Of a stretch of DNA of 64,000 bases, positions 1-10,600 are shown piece by piece. A program made the translations under genes and the position numbers. The notes beneath the pieces were generated by a model. It saw nothing but the letters and a program-made list of their open reading frames with translations. It did not search any database and had not been told where the DNA came from. The stretch is from contig JANAVB010009598.1 of the NCBI GenBank assembly GCA_029216955.1, positions 27,571,084 to 27,635,083 of the forward strand, written 5' to 3'. Origin of the DNA: Iris pallida. Taxonomy: Eukaryota > Streptophyta > Magnoliopsida > Asparagales > Iridaceae. Each line of letters opens with the position of its first letter. The first letter of the stretch is position 1.

Positions 1-414
1 CTGCAGCTGAGGATGTTGTTCCAGTAGTCTAGACCAGTTTAGTCTAGGCAGTCTTTCTATATTTACATTTTGTCTCACTTTCTGTGTTGTATTTTGAGAT
101 GTGGAGATGTATAGACTCTTAGACTTTTTGTATTATGAGTTGTCAGTTCTGGATATTGTGTTGTACTAGACACTTAGACTTATTCATCTATGATACTGTT
201 CTCTTGAGTTACTATCTATCTATCTGTTCTTCTTTCTCTACCTAGATGTGATTGAGATTACTTCTGATGTTACCTCCATTCGGAGAGTATGAACTGTACA
301 GGTACTTGATATTGATACATGATTGACCTAGGACAGCGTTCTACCGCCGACACTGCGGCGTAGGCTGGGCGTTGTTACGTTCTCGTACCCTAACAGTGGG
401 TGCGGGTCGTGACA
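1..414 (+). repeat. 3' portion of the 5' LTR, family A copy 1
   Basis: It matches 6203-6616 in length and sequence except for three substitutions that I can see (near 110, 231 and 320). It ends GGGTGCGGGTCGTGACA. The same terminus occurs in reverse complement at 32536 and 47625, which defines family A. Confidence 0.9.
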
Positions 415-423
415 CCTTTTTAG

Positions 424-440
424 TGGTGGCCCATGCAGGT
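424..440 (+). other. Conserved primer-binding-site-like sequence after 5' LTR (non-canonical)
   Basis: TGGTGGCCCATGCAGGT lies nine bases after the LTR end. It recurs unchanged at 22282-22298 in family B and, in reverse complement, at 47599-47615 in the second family A copy. It starts TGG as a tRNA primer site should, but it is not the usual initiator-Met sequence TGGTATCAGAGC, and the nine-base offset is large. Whether it binds a tRNA or is another conserved leader signal is unknown. Confidence 0.5.
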
Positions 441-1569
441 CGAGTTTATGTAGTGGTATTCGAACTAGAGTATCACTACAGCCTGCGATAGGATTTGATG
501 AATCGGCTTAGAGAGAATGGATACTCAATCACTGCTAGGATACTTTGAGAGATTCCTGGGATAACCCTTGAGAATCTCATTTGAAATTACGATTTAAACT
601 CCTTTTCCCTTGATTGAATTTGATTTTGAAGGATTCACTGTAGAACTTTGAATCCTGGTATTAGTTGATGATTTTGAAATTTTTGTAGTTGTTGATTTTA
701 ATTTCTTAGTGTTAGATTAATATTTTTTATTTTTTTGGGGTACTCAATCACAATTATAAGAAAACTCTTATTTATTTCTTGCCATCTAATCCTCTTGCTA
801 ATTGCCTTTCATTAAAATGAACTGTCCTCTCTATTTTGCATCTTGCTTAAACTCTTTCTACCAATCTATGTGACTGTATCCCAAACCTGACTTACTCGAC
901 TTTTCCTCAAATAAAGACTCATTAAGACCTTCTAACCTTGACCTTGATTGGTCGAACCCTAACTATATTCATCTAGTAGCCTATCTATCCCTAGGACTGT
1001 GTTCCTAAATTATTTACTGGATTCCTAATAAATTTTATTCCATAAGTTAATTTGATCTCCTTCAATTTTTGCATCAATTTGTCACGTCTCGAACTCCCAC
1101 TTTCTATTCTAGATCATTGGACGTCCTTTACCGTGACTTAGATATTCAGAGTATAAACACTAGCTGTTACCTCCCAACAAACTTCACATGTAAGACCTAG
1201 ACTAGCCTACCTATATGTAGGTATTCCATGTCCTACTAAAATCCGTCTCCCTGTACTCTATTTTTCTTGATATGATTTTCTGGTCAAATGGCTAAACTAT
1301 AACCTCTACCATGATACTAAATTTATTCTTATTTCAATTAGAAATCCACCTTGGTTCAATTCTTTCGACCAAGCATGTGATGGTGTTCTGCTTGAATCCT
1401 TAAATACTTAACCTTATACCTTATCTGATTACTTGATCCGTTGGCTAAGAAACTTGGACTATGTAATTCCTTTCATCATTACCACCCTTATATCTTGTGC
1501 TGCTAAATTAGCCTTAGTTTTGCAAGCTTATCTATTTTCGAGCTTGGTCATGACATATTTTATTGGGTG

Positions 1570-1790
1570 GCCACCCACTAACATATTGTCTAATCAGAAC
1601 CGGCACATGATGGTCTGATCAACCTATTGCACTTTGGTTCGCTTTTTCATGTATCAATCTACGTGGATGGACACAGTTAAACTTACCCTAGAATCTTATC
1701 CACAACAGCCTTGACAATTCTCCTTGGAATTATTTATCGCCTATGGACCTCGTATTCGTATCCAGTTGAATGAAATTTAATCATGACCTG
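1570..1790 (-). pseudogene. Decayed antisense ORF remnant, family A copy 1
   Basis: Read on the minus strand, this stretch resembles the shared antisense frame. An RRIVKAVVDKIL-like block is followed by a segment ending KCNRLIRPSCAGSD and a stop. The family A copy 2 version (45235-45510) has RRIAKAVVDE and KCTRLIRPSYTGSD at the matching places. Several in-frame stops occur here, so this copy cannot encode a protein. The function of the intact version is unknown. Confidence 0.45.
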
Positions 1791-2618
1791 GATCTTCATC
1801 ATTGGATGCTCGTGCTCATACTTGATTTCATTGATTTCCCACCTTGCCCAAATCCCAGTTTATCTCGAAATTGATCAACTTAGATCGTGTCAAGACTAAA
1901 ATCTATTTGTGATTGTTGTACCTAAATTTTCAATTTTCTTTTTATGGAAGGGTAACTTTAATGATTTCTCACTTGTTAATGACCTATTTTCATATAGGAT
2001 AGTAGACGACCCTATAGCCTTGATGATTGTTGTTTCCTTATCTTCCCAATTAGGACACTTAGATTGCTTGTACGCATTGATACCATAGGACAGTATTGAT
2101 CTAGAAATGACTAGTGCACCTAGATGAGACCACAGACTGTTCCATTTAACCTGTCCCCTTGGTACCACTATTTCATCACGATTTTTGGTTCAATTTAGGC
2201 CATAGACCTTTCCCACTCTAACTTATGATCATCGTAGGTACATTACCGTGACTTTTAAATTGGAGCACAAGACTAGTTGTTTTCTCAAAACTGACTTCAC
2301 ATACATGACCTAGACATGACATACTACACCCATAACCTTAGTGTCCCACTCAGGCATACCATTGTGTGCTTCATTTTCTTAGTACGATTTTCCTGGCCCG
2401 AGGCTCCATCCTGATTTACCCCATGGAGTTATTTTTCTTTTTGGCTTCGATTTGAATTTAAACACCTTATGACCTGAAACTGCCAGCCAATTTTTGGACA
2501 TGACCCAGTATAGGTCTACTACCCATATTTTGCTTGTTGACCTTGTATGTTGCCTAGGTAGTGGCTTCGTCCTTGATTATTGGAGGTTGACCTAGAAGGA
2601 GTACGACCATCTAAATTT

Positions 2619-2650
2619 CGAGGACGAAATTATTTTAAGGTGGGTAGACT
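2619..2650 (+). other. Polypurine-tract region of family A copy 1
   Basis: CGAGGACGAAATT, then TTTTAAGGTGGGTAGACT, directly precedes the 3' LTR start at 2651. Equivalent sequences precede the 3' LTRs at 23232-23262 (family B) and, on the minus strand, at 36714-36745 (family A copy 2). In this retroelement group the purine tract primes plus-strand DNA synthesis. Confidence 0.75.
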
Positions 2651-3627
2651 TGTAACACCCTGTTTCTGAAAATTGGGGATTTTTAAAAAATTATTATTTT
2701 TATTATTTATTAGTGGTATTTTAGTCATGGTATGATTTTCTGGTGATTTTATTTAAGTTAAACCAATTCTAAAGTCATGCTAAGTCATGACTTATGACTT
2801 TGTGACTTTGTTAGTAAACCTTAGTGTAAACCCTAGTTTCTCTAACCTAGAAGTTGCCATGACCATGAGAACTTGACCATAGGCTTAGAACATCATTTTG
2901 GTGGTTTTTAGCCATAGGGGTATTTTGGTAATTTTTAGGAATTTATTTGGAATTTAGTGGGATTAGTGAGATATTACTATTCATGGACTTTTAGATTAGT
3001 GACTTGCTAATCCCTAACCTAATTACCCTAATCTATAGGTTAAATCCTAACCTAGAATGACTAAGGGGATTAGATATTCATGGTAGTTAAGCTATATAAA
3101 TATCTAGATATTATTTATTGATATTTTGCTTAAATTATGCAAAATATCTTAAACCCTTTTTACAAAGTCCTTTCCTTAGCTTGCAAGCAACCCAAGGACA
3201 CCCCCCCCCCCCATTGCTATGACCAGCCAAGAACCCCCCCCCCCCTTGGCATGTCCCCCTTCCTATATATTTTGATTAATTCATTGCATTTGCATTGAAT
3301 TAAATTCATGAAAAATACCCCTTTACTTCAAAAATCCATAACTCTCAACCTAGTGATCCAAATCACTTCAAACCTCTTGCATTGGGTTCCTACAACCTAG
3401 AGGGTGCTAAGGGAGGCTAGCAAGTTGGACACAAGACTTGGACACACCCACAAGTGGACTTGGACACACCCCCTCATTATTTGAATTTTCAAGGATTTTG
3501 CACATAGAGGTAAATATATTTGACCTAGTTATTTTACTGGTTTTTCTTCATTATTGCATGCATATAGTTGTAATCTAGCTGTGGGTAAGGTTTGGTGAGT
3601 TTAGGGTTTTGTTTGGTGTGTATCGGA

Positions 3628-4290
3628 CACGTGTCCTAATTTATTTACATTGTGTTTTAATGTGTTTAGCACACTGTCACATGGGTATTCACTCACTGTT
3701 TGTAAATATTTTTTGAACTAAATTCTAGCCTAAACTTAGCCTAGCTAACCTAAACCTAACCCTGTGTCACTGTGCACGATTTTAGCTTGTGTCGTGTCCA
3801 AAACTGGACATAAAAGACACTGGGACACAACACTGTCCAACACTGCAGTACACTGTTCATCCCCTGCTACCACCCCCTTGGTTCTCCCTATACACAACAC
3901 GTGGACACACCAAAATTGGTGGACACGAGGGGGCAGTGTCTGCGCACATGCCCCCAAAATTTGGTGTCGCCTCGTGTCGTGTCGAGTGAGAAATCTCACT
4001 CGCACTGGACACGGGCAGACTGTGCACACGCATGTTTTCACCACTGACACGCGACTCGTATCGCACGGACACGAGTCGTGGACACCTCGTGGTGACACGA
4101 TCGTGTAGCCCAACACGTGGGCTACACGTGGACATGACCACGAGGCCCCACGTGGCCCGTGTCGTGTCCACGAGTCGTGTGCATCGCTGCACGACACTGT
4201 GCGTATATACGCGTGACAGTGTTTACCCGGGGGTAGATTTTAAGTGTTTGGACACGTGAAAACGTGTCGTGGTGTCGTGTCAGTGTCCTA
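3628..4290 (+). promoter_or_regulatory. GC-rich LTR block with repeated CACGTG (G-box) words
   Basis: I see six CACGTG palindromes, at 3628, 3898, 4114, 4125, 4149 and 4253. They are embedded in many GTGTCGTGTCC/GGACACGA repeats within an otherwise AT-rich LTR. CACGTG is the core bound by plant bHLH and bZIP factors. A promoter role in the LTR is inferred from position and composition only. Confidence 0.4.
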
Positions 4291-4734
4291 GGACACTAGA
4301 GTATCTATGGGGGGTTAGTTACCAACCGTTAGTTGCGAGTCTTAGCTCGATTGGGTTGCGTGTTTTCGAATTATCCCATTTCAGTGCAACTGTGCACAGT
4401 CACAGTTTTGGGGATTAAATCCCAGTTTTCAAAATCGAATTTTGATTCGATTTTGTTAATGATTTATGTATTAGACTAGTGTATTTTAGTGAGTATATGT
4501 GTAGTATATATGTATTTGTAAGTGTAGGTCGAATTTGAGGAGATTTGGGTGAGTGTGTGTGAAGTTATGTATATATACACATATGTATGTATATGTGTTA
4601 TGTGTGTGTATGTTTGGGGGAATGGTTGGGTTCCAGGTTCTGGAAAACCCCCCCCCCTGTCCTGATTCAGTCCCTTACTCTCTCTCACTGTCTCACTCTC
4701 TCTCTCATTGTCTCACTCTCTCTCTATGTTTCTA

Positions 4735-4980
4735 TATATAGAGTATATATATATAGAGTATATATATATATAGAGTATATATATATATATGAGTTTATAT
4801 ATATGTGTATACCTATATGATATATATATATATGTATATTTGTGTTAGGTTACTTTAGGTCAATATATATATATATATATATGTATGTGGTTGTATATAT
4901 ATATGTTATGCATTTTTGGGTATAGGGATAGTGTATATCTATATATGTAGATATATACATATATATATATATGACTTTAG
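4735..4980. repeat. AT-dinucleotide microsatellite cluster in family A LTR
   Basis: Successive runs of TATATA broken by GAG, TGTG and GTATAT. Homologous, longer AT tracts occur in the LTRs of copy 2 (34200-34520 and 49290-49500). Confidence 0.85.
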
Positions 4981-5034
4981 TTATAGGTTATATTTAAAAC
5001 CTAGACTATGGCCTATGGCCAAGGTTATTGGCCT

Positions 5035-5345
5035 ATGGTTGGGGTTAGCCCTAATGACCCAAAAACCATTGTTGACCCTTGTTGACTGAAAGTTGACCAA
5101 AGTCAACTATAGGTCAAGGTTGACCTAGTTCACCTAGAAATGACTAGGAATGACCTAAATCAACTAGTTTGACTAGTTTGACTAAAACCCTAACTAGTTA
5201 ACTAATGTTGACCTAGCTTTGACTTGGAGTTGACTTTAACCTAGATTAAACTTGTTTGACCTTATTTGACCTAGTATGACTTCCTGTGACTTAGTTTAAC
5301 TATTAGAGTTGACCAAGAGTTGACTTTTGACCAGTTTGACCTAGA
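5035..5345. promoter_or_regulatory. Dense TTGAC (W-box-like) cluster in the LTR
   Basis: I count about 17 TTGAC/GTCAA words in roughly 310 bases, many as TTGACC or TTGACT. TTGAC[CT] is the W-box bound by WRKY factors. The corresponding segments of the other family A LTRs (about 33700-33900 and 48780-49000) keep a similar density. Control by WRKY factors is inference; the cluster could also be a decayed tandem repeat. Confidence 0.45.
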
Positions 5346-6616
5346 ATCATGTAGTATGCATTGTATACTTTATTTTTATCATTGTGGATACATTGTGACT
5401 TATATTGCTCTGACTAGGAGCCACACACCTCTCCTCAGGCAGTATATCCTCTTCAGACATTCAGTTATCAGGCGAGTACATTCTCTGACCGTTTCATACT
5501 TGTTCAGGCTTTACTTCTCGCTCTAGATTACTTTACTTGTTGCTGTCACGTTGGTAACACGGATTGGTACTATATGGATCTTTACATGAGATGTTATCCC
5601 CCCCGGGAGCATCGGGTACTTCATGTTATGTGTGTTTCACTATCATCATGTACTCCTATGCTTTCATTATTCATGTACACTCATGTGATCATGTACTCTC
5701 ATGTTTACTGAGCTCTCATGTATACTATCATGTGCACCCTTTTATGGGCCCCATGTGATATCATGTACAATAACGTAACTTATATAGATCCTTGTGTATT
5801 GATTGGGGTACGGGGGAGTAGAAGTGGACATGTGAATAATTCCAAAGTAGTGTAGTCATGTACAAACTCAGTAGTATAGTCATGTATAAATTCTAGCCAT
5901 TCACATGCCTATCTTGTGCTCTACATCACTAGTCACTCATAGTTCTCTATATACAGTAGATATTTCATTACAACTATCTCTTTTACAACGTATATTTCCT
6001 TTCAGCAGTTCATGTATCTTACTCTATTGCCTGTATCGTATTTCCTAACATGATATGCACTGTGTGAGATGTATTGTGCTCGTTCCCGTCCTGATTGGAC
6101 CTGTTGAAAATATTACAGAGGATGAGGATGAGGCCCTGGTGACTACCTATTATGGAGCAGGACTAGATGATACTTATGTTGTGGACCCTCAGCAGGATCC
6201 ACCTGCAGCTGAGGATGTTGTTCCAGTAGTCTAGACCAGTTTAGTCTAGGCAGTCTTTCTATATTTACATTTTGTCTCACTTTCTGTGTTGTATTTTGAG
6301 ATGTGGAGATGTGTAGACTCTTAGACTTTTTGTATTATGAGTTGTCAGTTCTGGATATTGTGTTGTACTAGACACTTAGACTTATTCATCTATGATACTG
6401 TTCTCTTGAGTTACTATCTATCTATCTGTTCTTCCTTCTCTACCTAGATGTGATTGAGATTACTTCTGATGTTACCTCCATTCGGAGAGTATGAACTGTA
6501 CAGGTACTTGATATTGATAGATGATTGACCTAGGACAGCGTTCTACCGCCGACACTGCGGCGTAGGCTGGGCGTTGTTACGTTCTCGTACCCTAACAGTG
6601 GGTGCGGGTCGTGACA

Positions 6617-7062
6617 CGGTACAAGCCTAACTTGTGCTTACACAAGACGAAGACCTGTATAATAAAAAAATAAGCAAGATAGACAATAACACACCGGAAC
6701 AAAATTGTAGATTATTGAAGCAGCAGCGGACTTATTGCAGAATATGAATTGAACACAATGATAGCAGAAACAAATTCTCTTTATTGTTATTTTTTTGAAC
6801 AGATTACAAAGCTTTCATTATCTCTCAGATACATGTCATACTGGAGTTATAATCTCTTAGAACTTTACAGAATACGATGATCCTGTTCCGTATATTATAT
6901 CACATTATATACAAAATCAACTCTTTAGAATAGATGATCATCTCTTTGCATCCCTTTTGATTTCTAGCTCCTGTGAGGCTCAGGCTATCGCTTTGGAATA
7001 TCTATCTCGATGCATCTTACACTTACGTGCAAACTGGTGGTAGGTCAATACATCAACATACT
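6617..7062. other. Unassigned flank between family A copy 1 and outer CACTA
   Basis: About 445 AT-rich bases with no recognisable gene, RNA or element end. The last three bases (ACT, 7060-7062) are the left target-site duplication of the outer CACTA element. This sequence continues at 31721. Confidence 0.6.
7060..7062. other. Target-site duplication (ACT), outer CACTA, left
   Basis: ACT immediately before the terminal CACTA and again at 31721-31723 after the right end. Confidence 0.8.
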
Positions 7063-7232
7063 CACTACAACAAAAATACCCTTTAATGACGGCTAAAAAC
7101 CGTCATTAACACTACAACAAATATGGCCTACAATAGCATGCGCAGAACGCTATAGAAAGCCTTCTATAGCATATTCTGTCTGCTATGATCGCCCATGCTA
7201 TAGTATGTCCAGACATATGAACGCTATAACAT

Positions 7233-7493
7233 TATAGCGTTCATGAATGCTGTAGAAGGTTTGTAGCGTTCGTGTATGCTGTTGATGGTTTATAGCGTTT
7301 ATGAATGCTGTAAATACTTTATAGCATTCTAGAACGCTGTAGATGGTTTATAGCGTTCGTGAGTGCTGTGGATTACTTATAGCGTTTATGAATGCTGTGG
7401 ATTTTTTATAGCGTTTGTGAATGCTGTGGATGATTTATAACGTTTGATGAATGGTTTGATTTATTATAGCGTTCATCATATGCTATCGTGGTA
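7233..7493 (+). repeat. Subterminal tandem array, nine copies of a 29-bp unit
   Basis: Units begin at 7233, 7262, 7291, 7320, 7349, 7378, 7407, 7436 and 7465, exactly 29 bases apart. The core is TATAGCGTT[CT][AG]TGAATGCTGT. CACTA elements typically carry subterminal motifs bound by a TnpA-type protein, and this array is the natural candidate. The strict period is unusual, because such motifs are commonly dispersed and in both orientations. Confidence 0.85.
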
Positions 7494-8079
7494 GCAGCAA
7501 TTTAGACGTTTTGAGTGCTATAAACCTGCTACAGAATTTCATATTATTTCATATCTGCTACAGAATTTCATATTTCATAACCTGTTTTGTATTACATATA
7601 AATAACAATAATCGCAAACAATTTCAATCGCAACTTGCATTTCGATCAATCAAGATATAGGAAAGATTTGCCAAAATATGAAATGTTTCATTAGAACATT
7701 CAAGATATACAAAAAGTAGTAGTCATTAAAACATTCAAGATGTAGAAAAAGTAGTTGTACGCCAAAATAAACTATTCCATTTACAAAGTATCTGTAGTCC
7801 AAAATAAACCATTCCATTTACAAATATCTGTAGACCAAGAAACAGCTCGATCGCCTCTTTTCTTCTAGAGGCTATCCACAACCATCAAAAACATATACGC
7901 CAACCTACACAAAATTGAGAAGAAAACACATTATGATATAAAAAAATAAGATAGAAATATTTTACACCATAAAATGAACTAAGAGATATCTAGCAGATAC
8001 CTAGCAGTTTTTATAATAGAGTACTTAGATAAAAAAATAAGATAGCAATAACCAACAATCAGATTATAACTCACCCGCG

Positions 8080-9982
8080 TTGGATCCTTGATGCTTCCAC
8101 GACCTCTTATCAAAACACGGCAATCAGTACTTGCTTCAACTCTCTTAAGTGAGTTCCCTCTAGAGCAATTGCAAGGACAGCAGGGCCTTGATGGGTCTCT
8201 CCCTTTTCAAGATGTGCAGCACAATATCCTAGAAGTTTTTGAACCTACAAGGAAGGGAAGTTAATCTCTCAACTGAAACTTTTCTAAGAGCTAATTTAGC
8301 TTCAAGAGTAGAGTACTAATTTAACATTAAGAGTATACCTTTAGCACATTTCCAATACCGGCATATGCCATGGACAAGAGTGTAACGTCACAGTATTTCC
8401 TGATTTTTTCATTAAAGGTTTTAGAAACCTCTGAAGTAGCCTCAACACTTTCCTATCAAATGCCAAAAATTAAAAAAAAACACAGTTACTTCCTTCTCAA
8501 AAGAAATTAGTATGGCCAAATACAGAAAAACTAATTGTAATGTTGCCAACTTCAGTACTCATAGCTCCACAAATCAAACTTCGTAAAAATGAATCCTTAC
8601 TTCCATTCCCTTCTGGCTAGGTCTATAATTCTAGGCTTAAAATGAATATCAGCAAACTACGACAATAAGTCTTGGTAAACATGAACCCATCTTCTATAAT
8701 AGGACAGGAAGAAAGCCTTGGTAAACATGAATCCATCTTCCATTACATTCTCCTGAGGCCTATAGTTCTAGTTCTAGGCTTAAAATAAAATCAGCAAACT
8801 ACAAAATAAGAAAGTCTTTATTATAGGCCATCTTGCATAGCACGTGCTAAAGCAGGATGGGTGAAGGACATCTTGCATAAATACCAAAAAGTCTAATCCA
8901 ATACCAGATAAAACCAGCAGATAGATCAATAGAGACAAATGTGAGTCATATATATAAATATCACCTGCTTTCCGAGGTACAAAAGGCCAAGAGCTACAGG
9001 GAGCAAGCGAGTAAGGGGATCACCCAGTTCAGTCTCACTACGTTCCATTATGGCCAAAATAATAGTTTGAGCAATCTCTTCGTTAGAGGAACCCACATGG
9101 ACTAAACCAAGCGTGATGGCAGAAAACACGAGAACTTCAAGAGGCATTTTTGGATCTCCTAAGATCTCCGTAAGACGGATTCTAATCTGGTATCAGAGGC
9201 ATAGTCAGTGTACATTAAGACATAAAGAAAATGATAGCTAAGAAGGGGTAGAGGGGTTTCACATCATCTTTCTGTGAACCAGCATATGCAATGCCAAGGC
9301 CCAGTATAGCTCCAATTCGTGATACAGTGTCTTCTTTATGAACGAACTCGACCAATAGTGCTAATGCCTAAAGGAAGTTGAACAGGTTGTAAAAACTCAA
9401 GAGGTTTAGCTTATTTTGACATGTCACTACTGTAAGTAGAACACAAAAAATAACTCATAGGGTCACAGTCATTCTTGATACCACAGTTGACAATCCCAAC
9501 ACCTAACAAGGCTCCCGCAGCAACATGGTTGTCATTACTGTGCAAATATTTATCAATTTGAGCAAGCCCAGAGTCGACATCCCACAACAGAATCATCCCC
9601 TATTATCATCAACAAAATATCAGCTCCTAATGTTCACTGAGATAATTAGTACCAGATCAAACATGAAAAAGTATATTTATACCAGACTAGCTGCTGCACT
9701 GGTCTTCCCATGTTCCTTATTTTTGAGCAACCAACTCCCTGAAGATCCACTTGAAGATTCTGATGGAACAGTCATCAACTTATCCTGCACAGTGAAAACA
9801 GCATGATCGCAAGTTCTTGCTTTAGCATACAACCTTCAAATTATTTGGTCAAATATGATTTTACTCGAGCCTACCTGGCCAAATCCTGCGTTCACAAATA
9901 CATTAACAAAAGTAGCTGCCAAATTCTGCCTGGCTGAATCAAGACTGGAACTTGCACTTGCCCGACCATCAAGTAAGTGCAC
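8080..9982 (-). pseudogene. RPN1: Captured fragment of 26S proteasome subunit RPN1 (PSMD2), seven exons with introns
   Basis: RPN1 is the scaffold and ubiquitin-receptor subunit of the 19S proteasome base. Minus-strand exons with matching splice sites lie at 9982-9875 ([19 protein letters not shown]), 9784-9683 (DKLMTVPSESSSG), 9599-9459 ([15 protein letters not shown]), 9367-9263 (IGAILGLGIAYAGSQ), 9186-8965 (GLVHVGSSNEEIAQT), 8452-8339 (SEVSKTFNEKIRKYCDVTLL) and from 8244 ([15 protein letters not shown]). They cover part of the central proteasome/cyclosome repeat region, roughly a quarter of the usual 890-residue protein; the N- and C-terminal parts are absent. Introns are kept, so genomic DNA was captured, not mRNA. 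The exon ending at 9459 is followed by AT where GT is expected, and the last exon loses resemblance after GPAVLAIAL. It cannot make RPN1, but an antisense or chimeric transcript is possible. Confidence 0.9.
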
Positions 9983-10347
9983 CTGGAAAGAAAGCTTGTA
10001 AAGCCCCAAAGAAAGAATAGTACCAAGGCAAGGAGATTCAAATATGAACTTGAACAAGCAGCCTTTTCGCAGATGAAAAATATATCAGCATTCTTCAATC
10101 CAAACAATCTTCTCATCAATTATCAAAGTATGTGAAATTGTAAACACTACACAATTCTGCTGAACAGAAACACAACACCAGTATTTCAAGTTAAGGGTGG
10201 AACTAAGAACATAAGGGAAAGAGAGGAGTAACAATGCACTATACATTTAGCATATTAACCGTTTATGACTGTTCAGAGATCGATAATGCTAAAACAAAGG
10301 CAGGTAGCAGCACTAACAAAAGTGAATATGCTTTGGTATTTATTGGT

Positions 10348-10600
10348 GAGTTAAGATATCTAATGTAGGTAGGGATCAATTCGGATCAATCCGTTAAGGC
10401 TCATCCTCAACCCGACCCATGCAAGGATGACCTGTTTAGGTTGGACCTGAACCCTTTAAAAGCAACCTGGATGAGTTGAGGTATATAATGTAGATAAGGA
10501 GCGGTTCGGGTCAATCAGTTAAGGATCATCTCAACCCGGCCCATATAAGGAATGCTTGTTTAGGTTAGACCTGAACCCTTTAAAGCCGACCTGTTTGCAT
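10348..10600. repeat. Imperfect tandem duplication, about 125-bp period
   Basis: The segment from 10348 (GAGTTAAGATATCTAATGTA) is repeated from 10473 (GAGTTGAGGTATATAATGTA). Both copies contain GGTTAGACCTGAACCCTTTAAA-like and TCAACCCG words. No coding potential was seen. Confidence 0.75.

Larger units (their letters stand above)
415..2650 (+). other. Interior of family A copy 1: no sense coding capacity
   Basis: No open frame on the sense strand resembles retroelement proteins. Near 1570-1790 the sequence aligns with the antisense reading frame found intact in the other two large elements (45235-45510 plus; 22839-23051 minus), but here it is broken by stops. The remainder is AT-rich leader-like sequence. 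It lacks the gag-like ORF present in family A copy 2. Confidence 0.7.
1..6616 (+). mobile_element. Family A LTR retrotransposon copy 1 (Ty3/gypsy-related, non-autonomous), cut by window edge
   Basis: The first 414 bases recur at 6203-6616, so they are the right end of a 5' LTR whose beginning lies outside the window. The interior is 415-2650 and the complete 3' LTR is 2651-6616. The LTR starts TGTAACACCC and ends GTGACA. Just before the 3' LTR is CGAGGACGAAATT followed by a purine-rich tract, the arrangement typical of Tekay/Del-like Ty3/gypsy elements. No gag, protease, reverse transcriptase or integrase reading frame is visible, so the element would depend on proteins made elsewhere. The two 414-base LTR pieces differ at three positions by my count, which suggests a fairly recent insertion. 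The left target-site copy is outside the window. Confidence 0.85.
2651..6616 (+). repeat. 3' LTR of family A copy 1 (3,966 bp)
   Basis: TGTAACACCC...GTGACA, bounded on the left by the purine tract. It contains long C runs (about 3200-3250), a GC-rich block full of GTGTCGTGTCC and CACGTG words (about 3770-4290), AT microsatellites (about 4735-4980), and a dense TTGAC cluster (5035-5345). The scattered open frames in the GC-rich block are low-complexity by-products, not genes. Confidence 0.88.

Noticed and set aside
1433..1618. 61-codon plus-strand frame in the family A interior
   Set aside because: Short, in AT-rich sequence, not conserved in the other family A copy, and overlapping the antisense ORF remnant.
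3745..4259. Several overlapping open frames on both strands in the family A LTR
   Set aside because: They lie in a GC-rich, repeat-built LTR block, occur in many phases at once and contain only His/Thr/Arg-rich low-complexity sequence.
7233..7493. Considered as a CRISPR-like array because of the 29-bp unit
   Set aside because: The units are contiguous with no spacers, in a plant transposon terminus.
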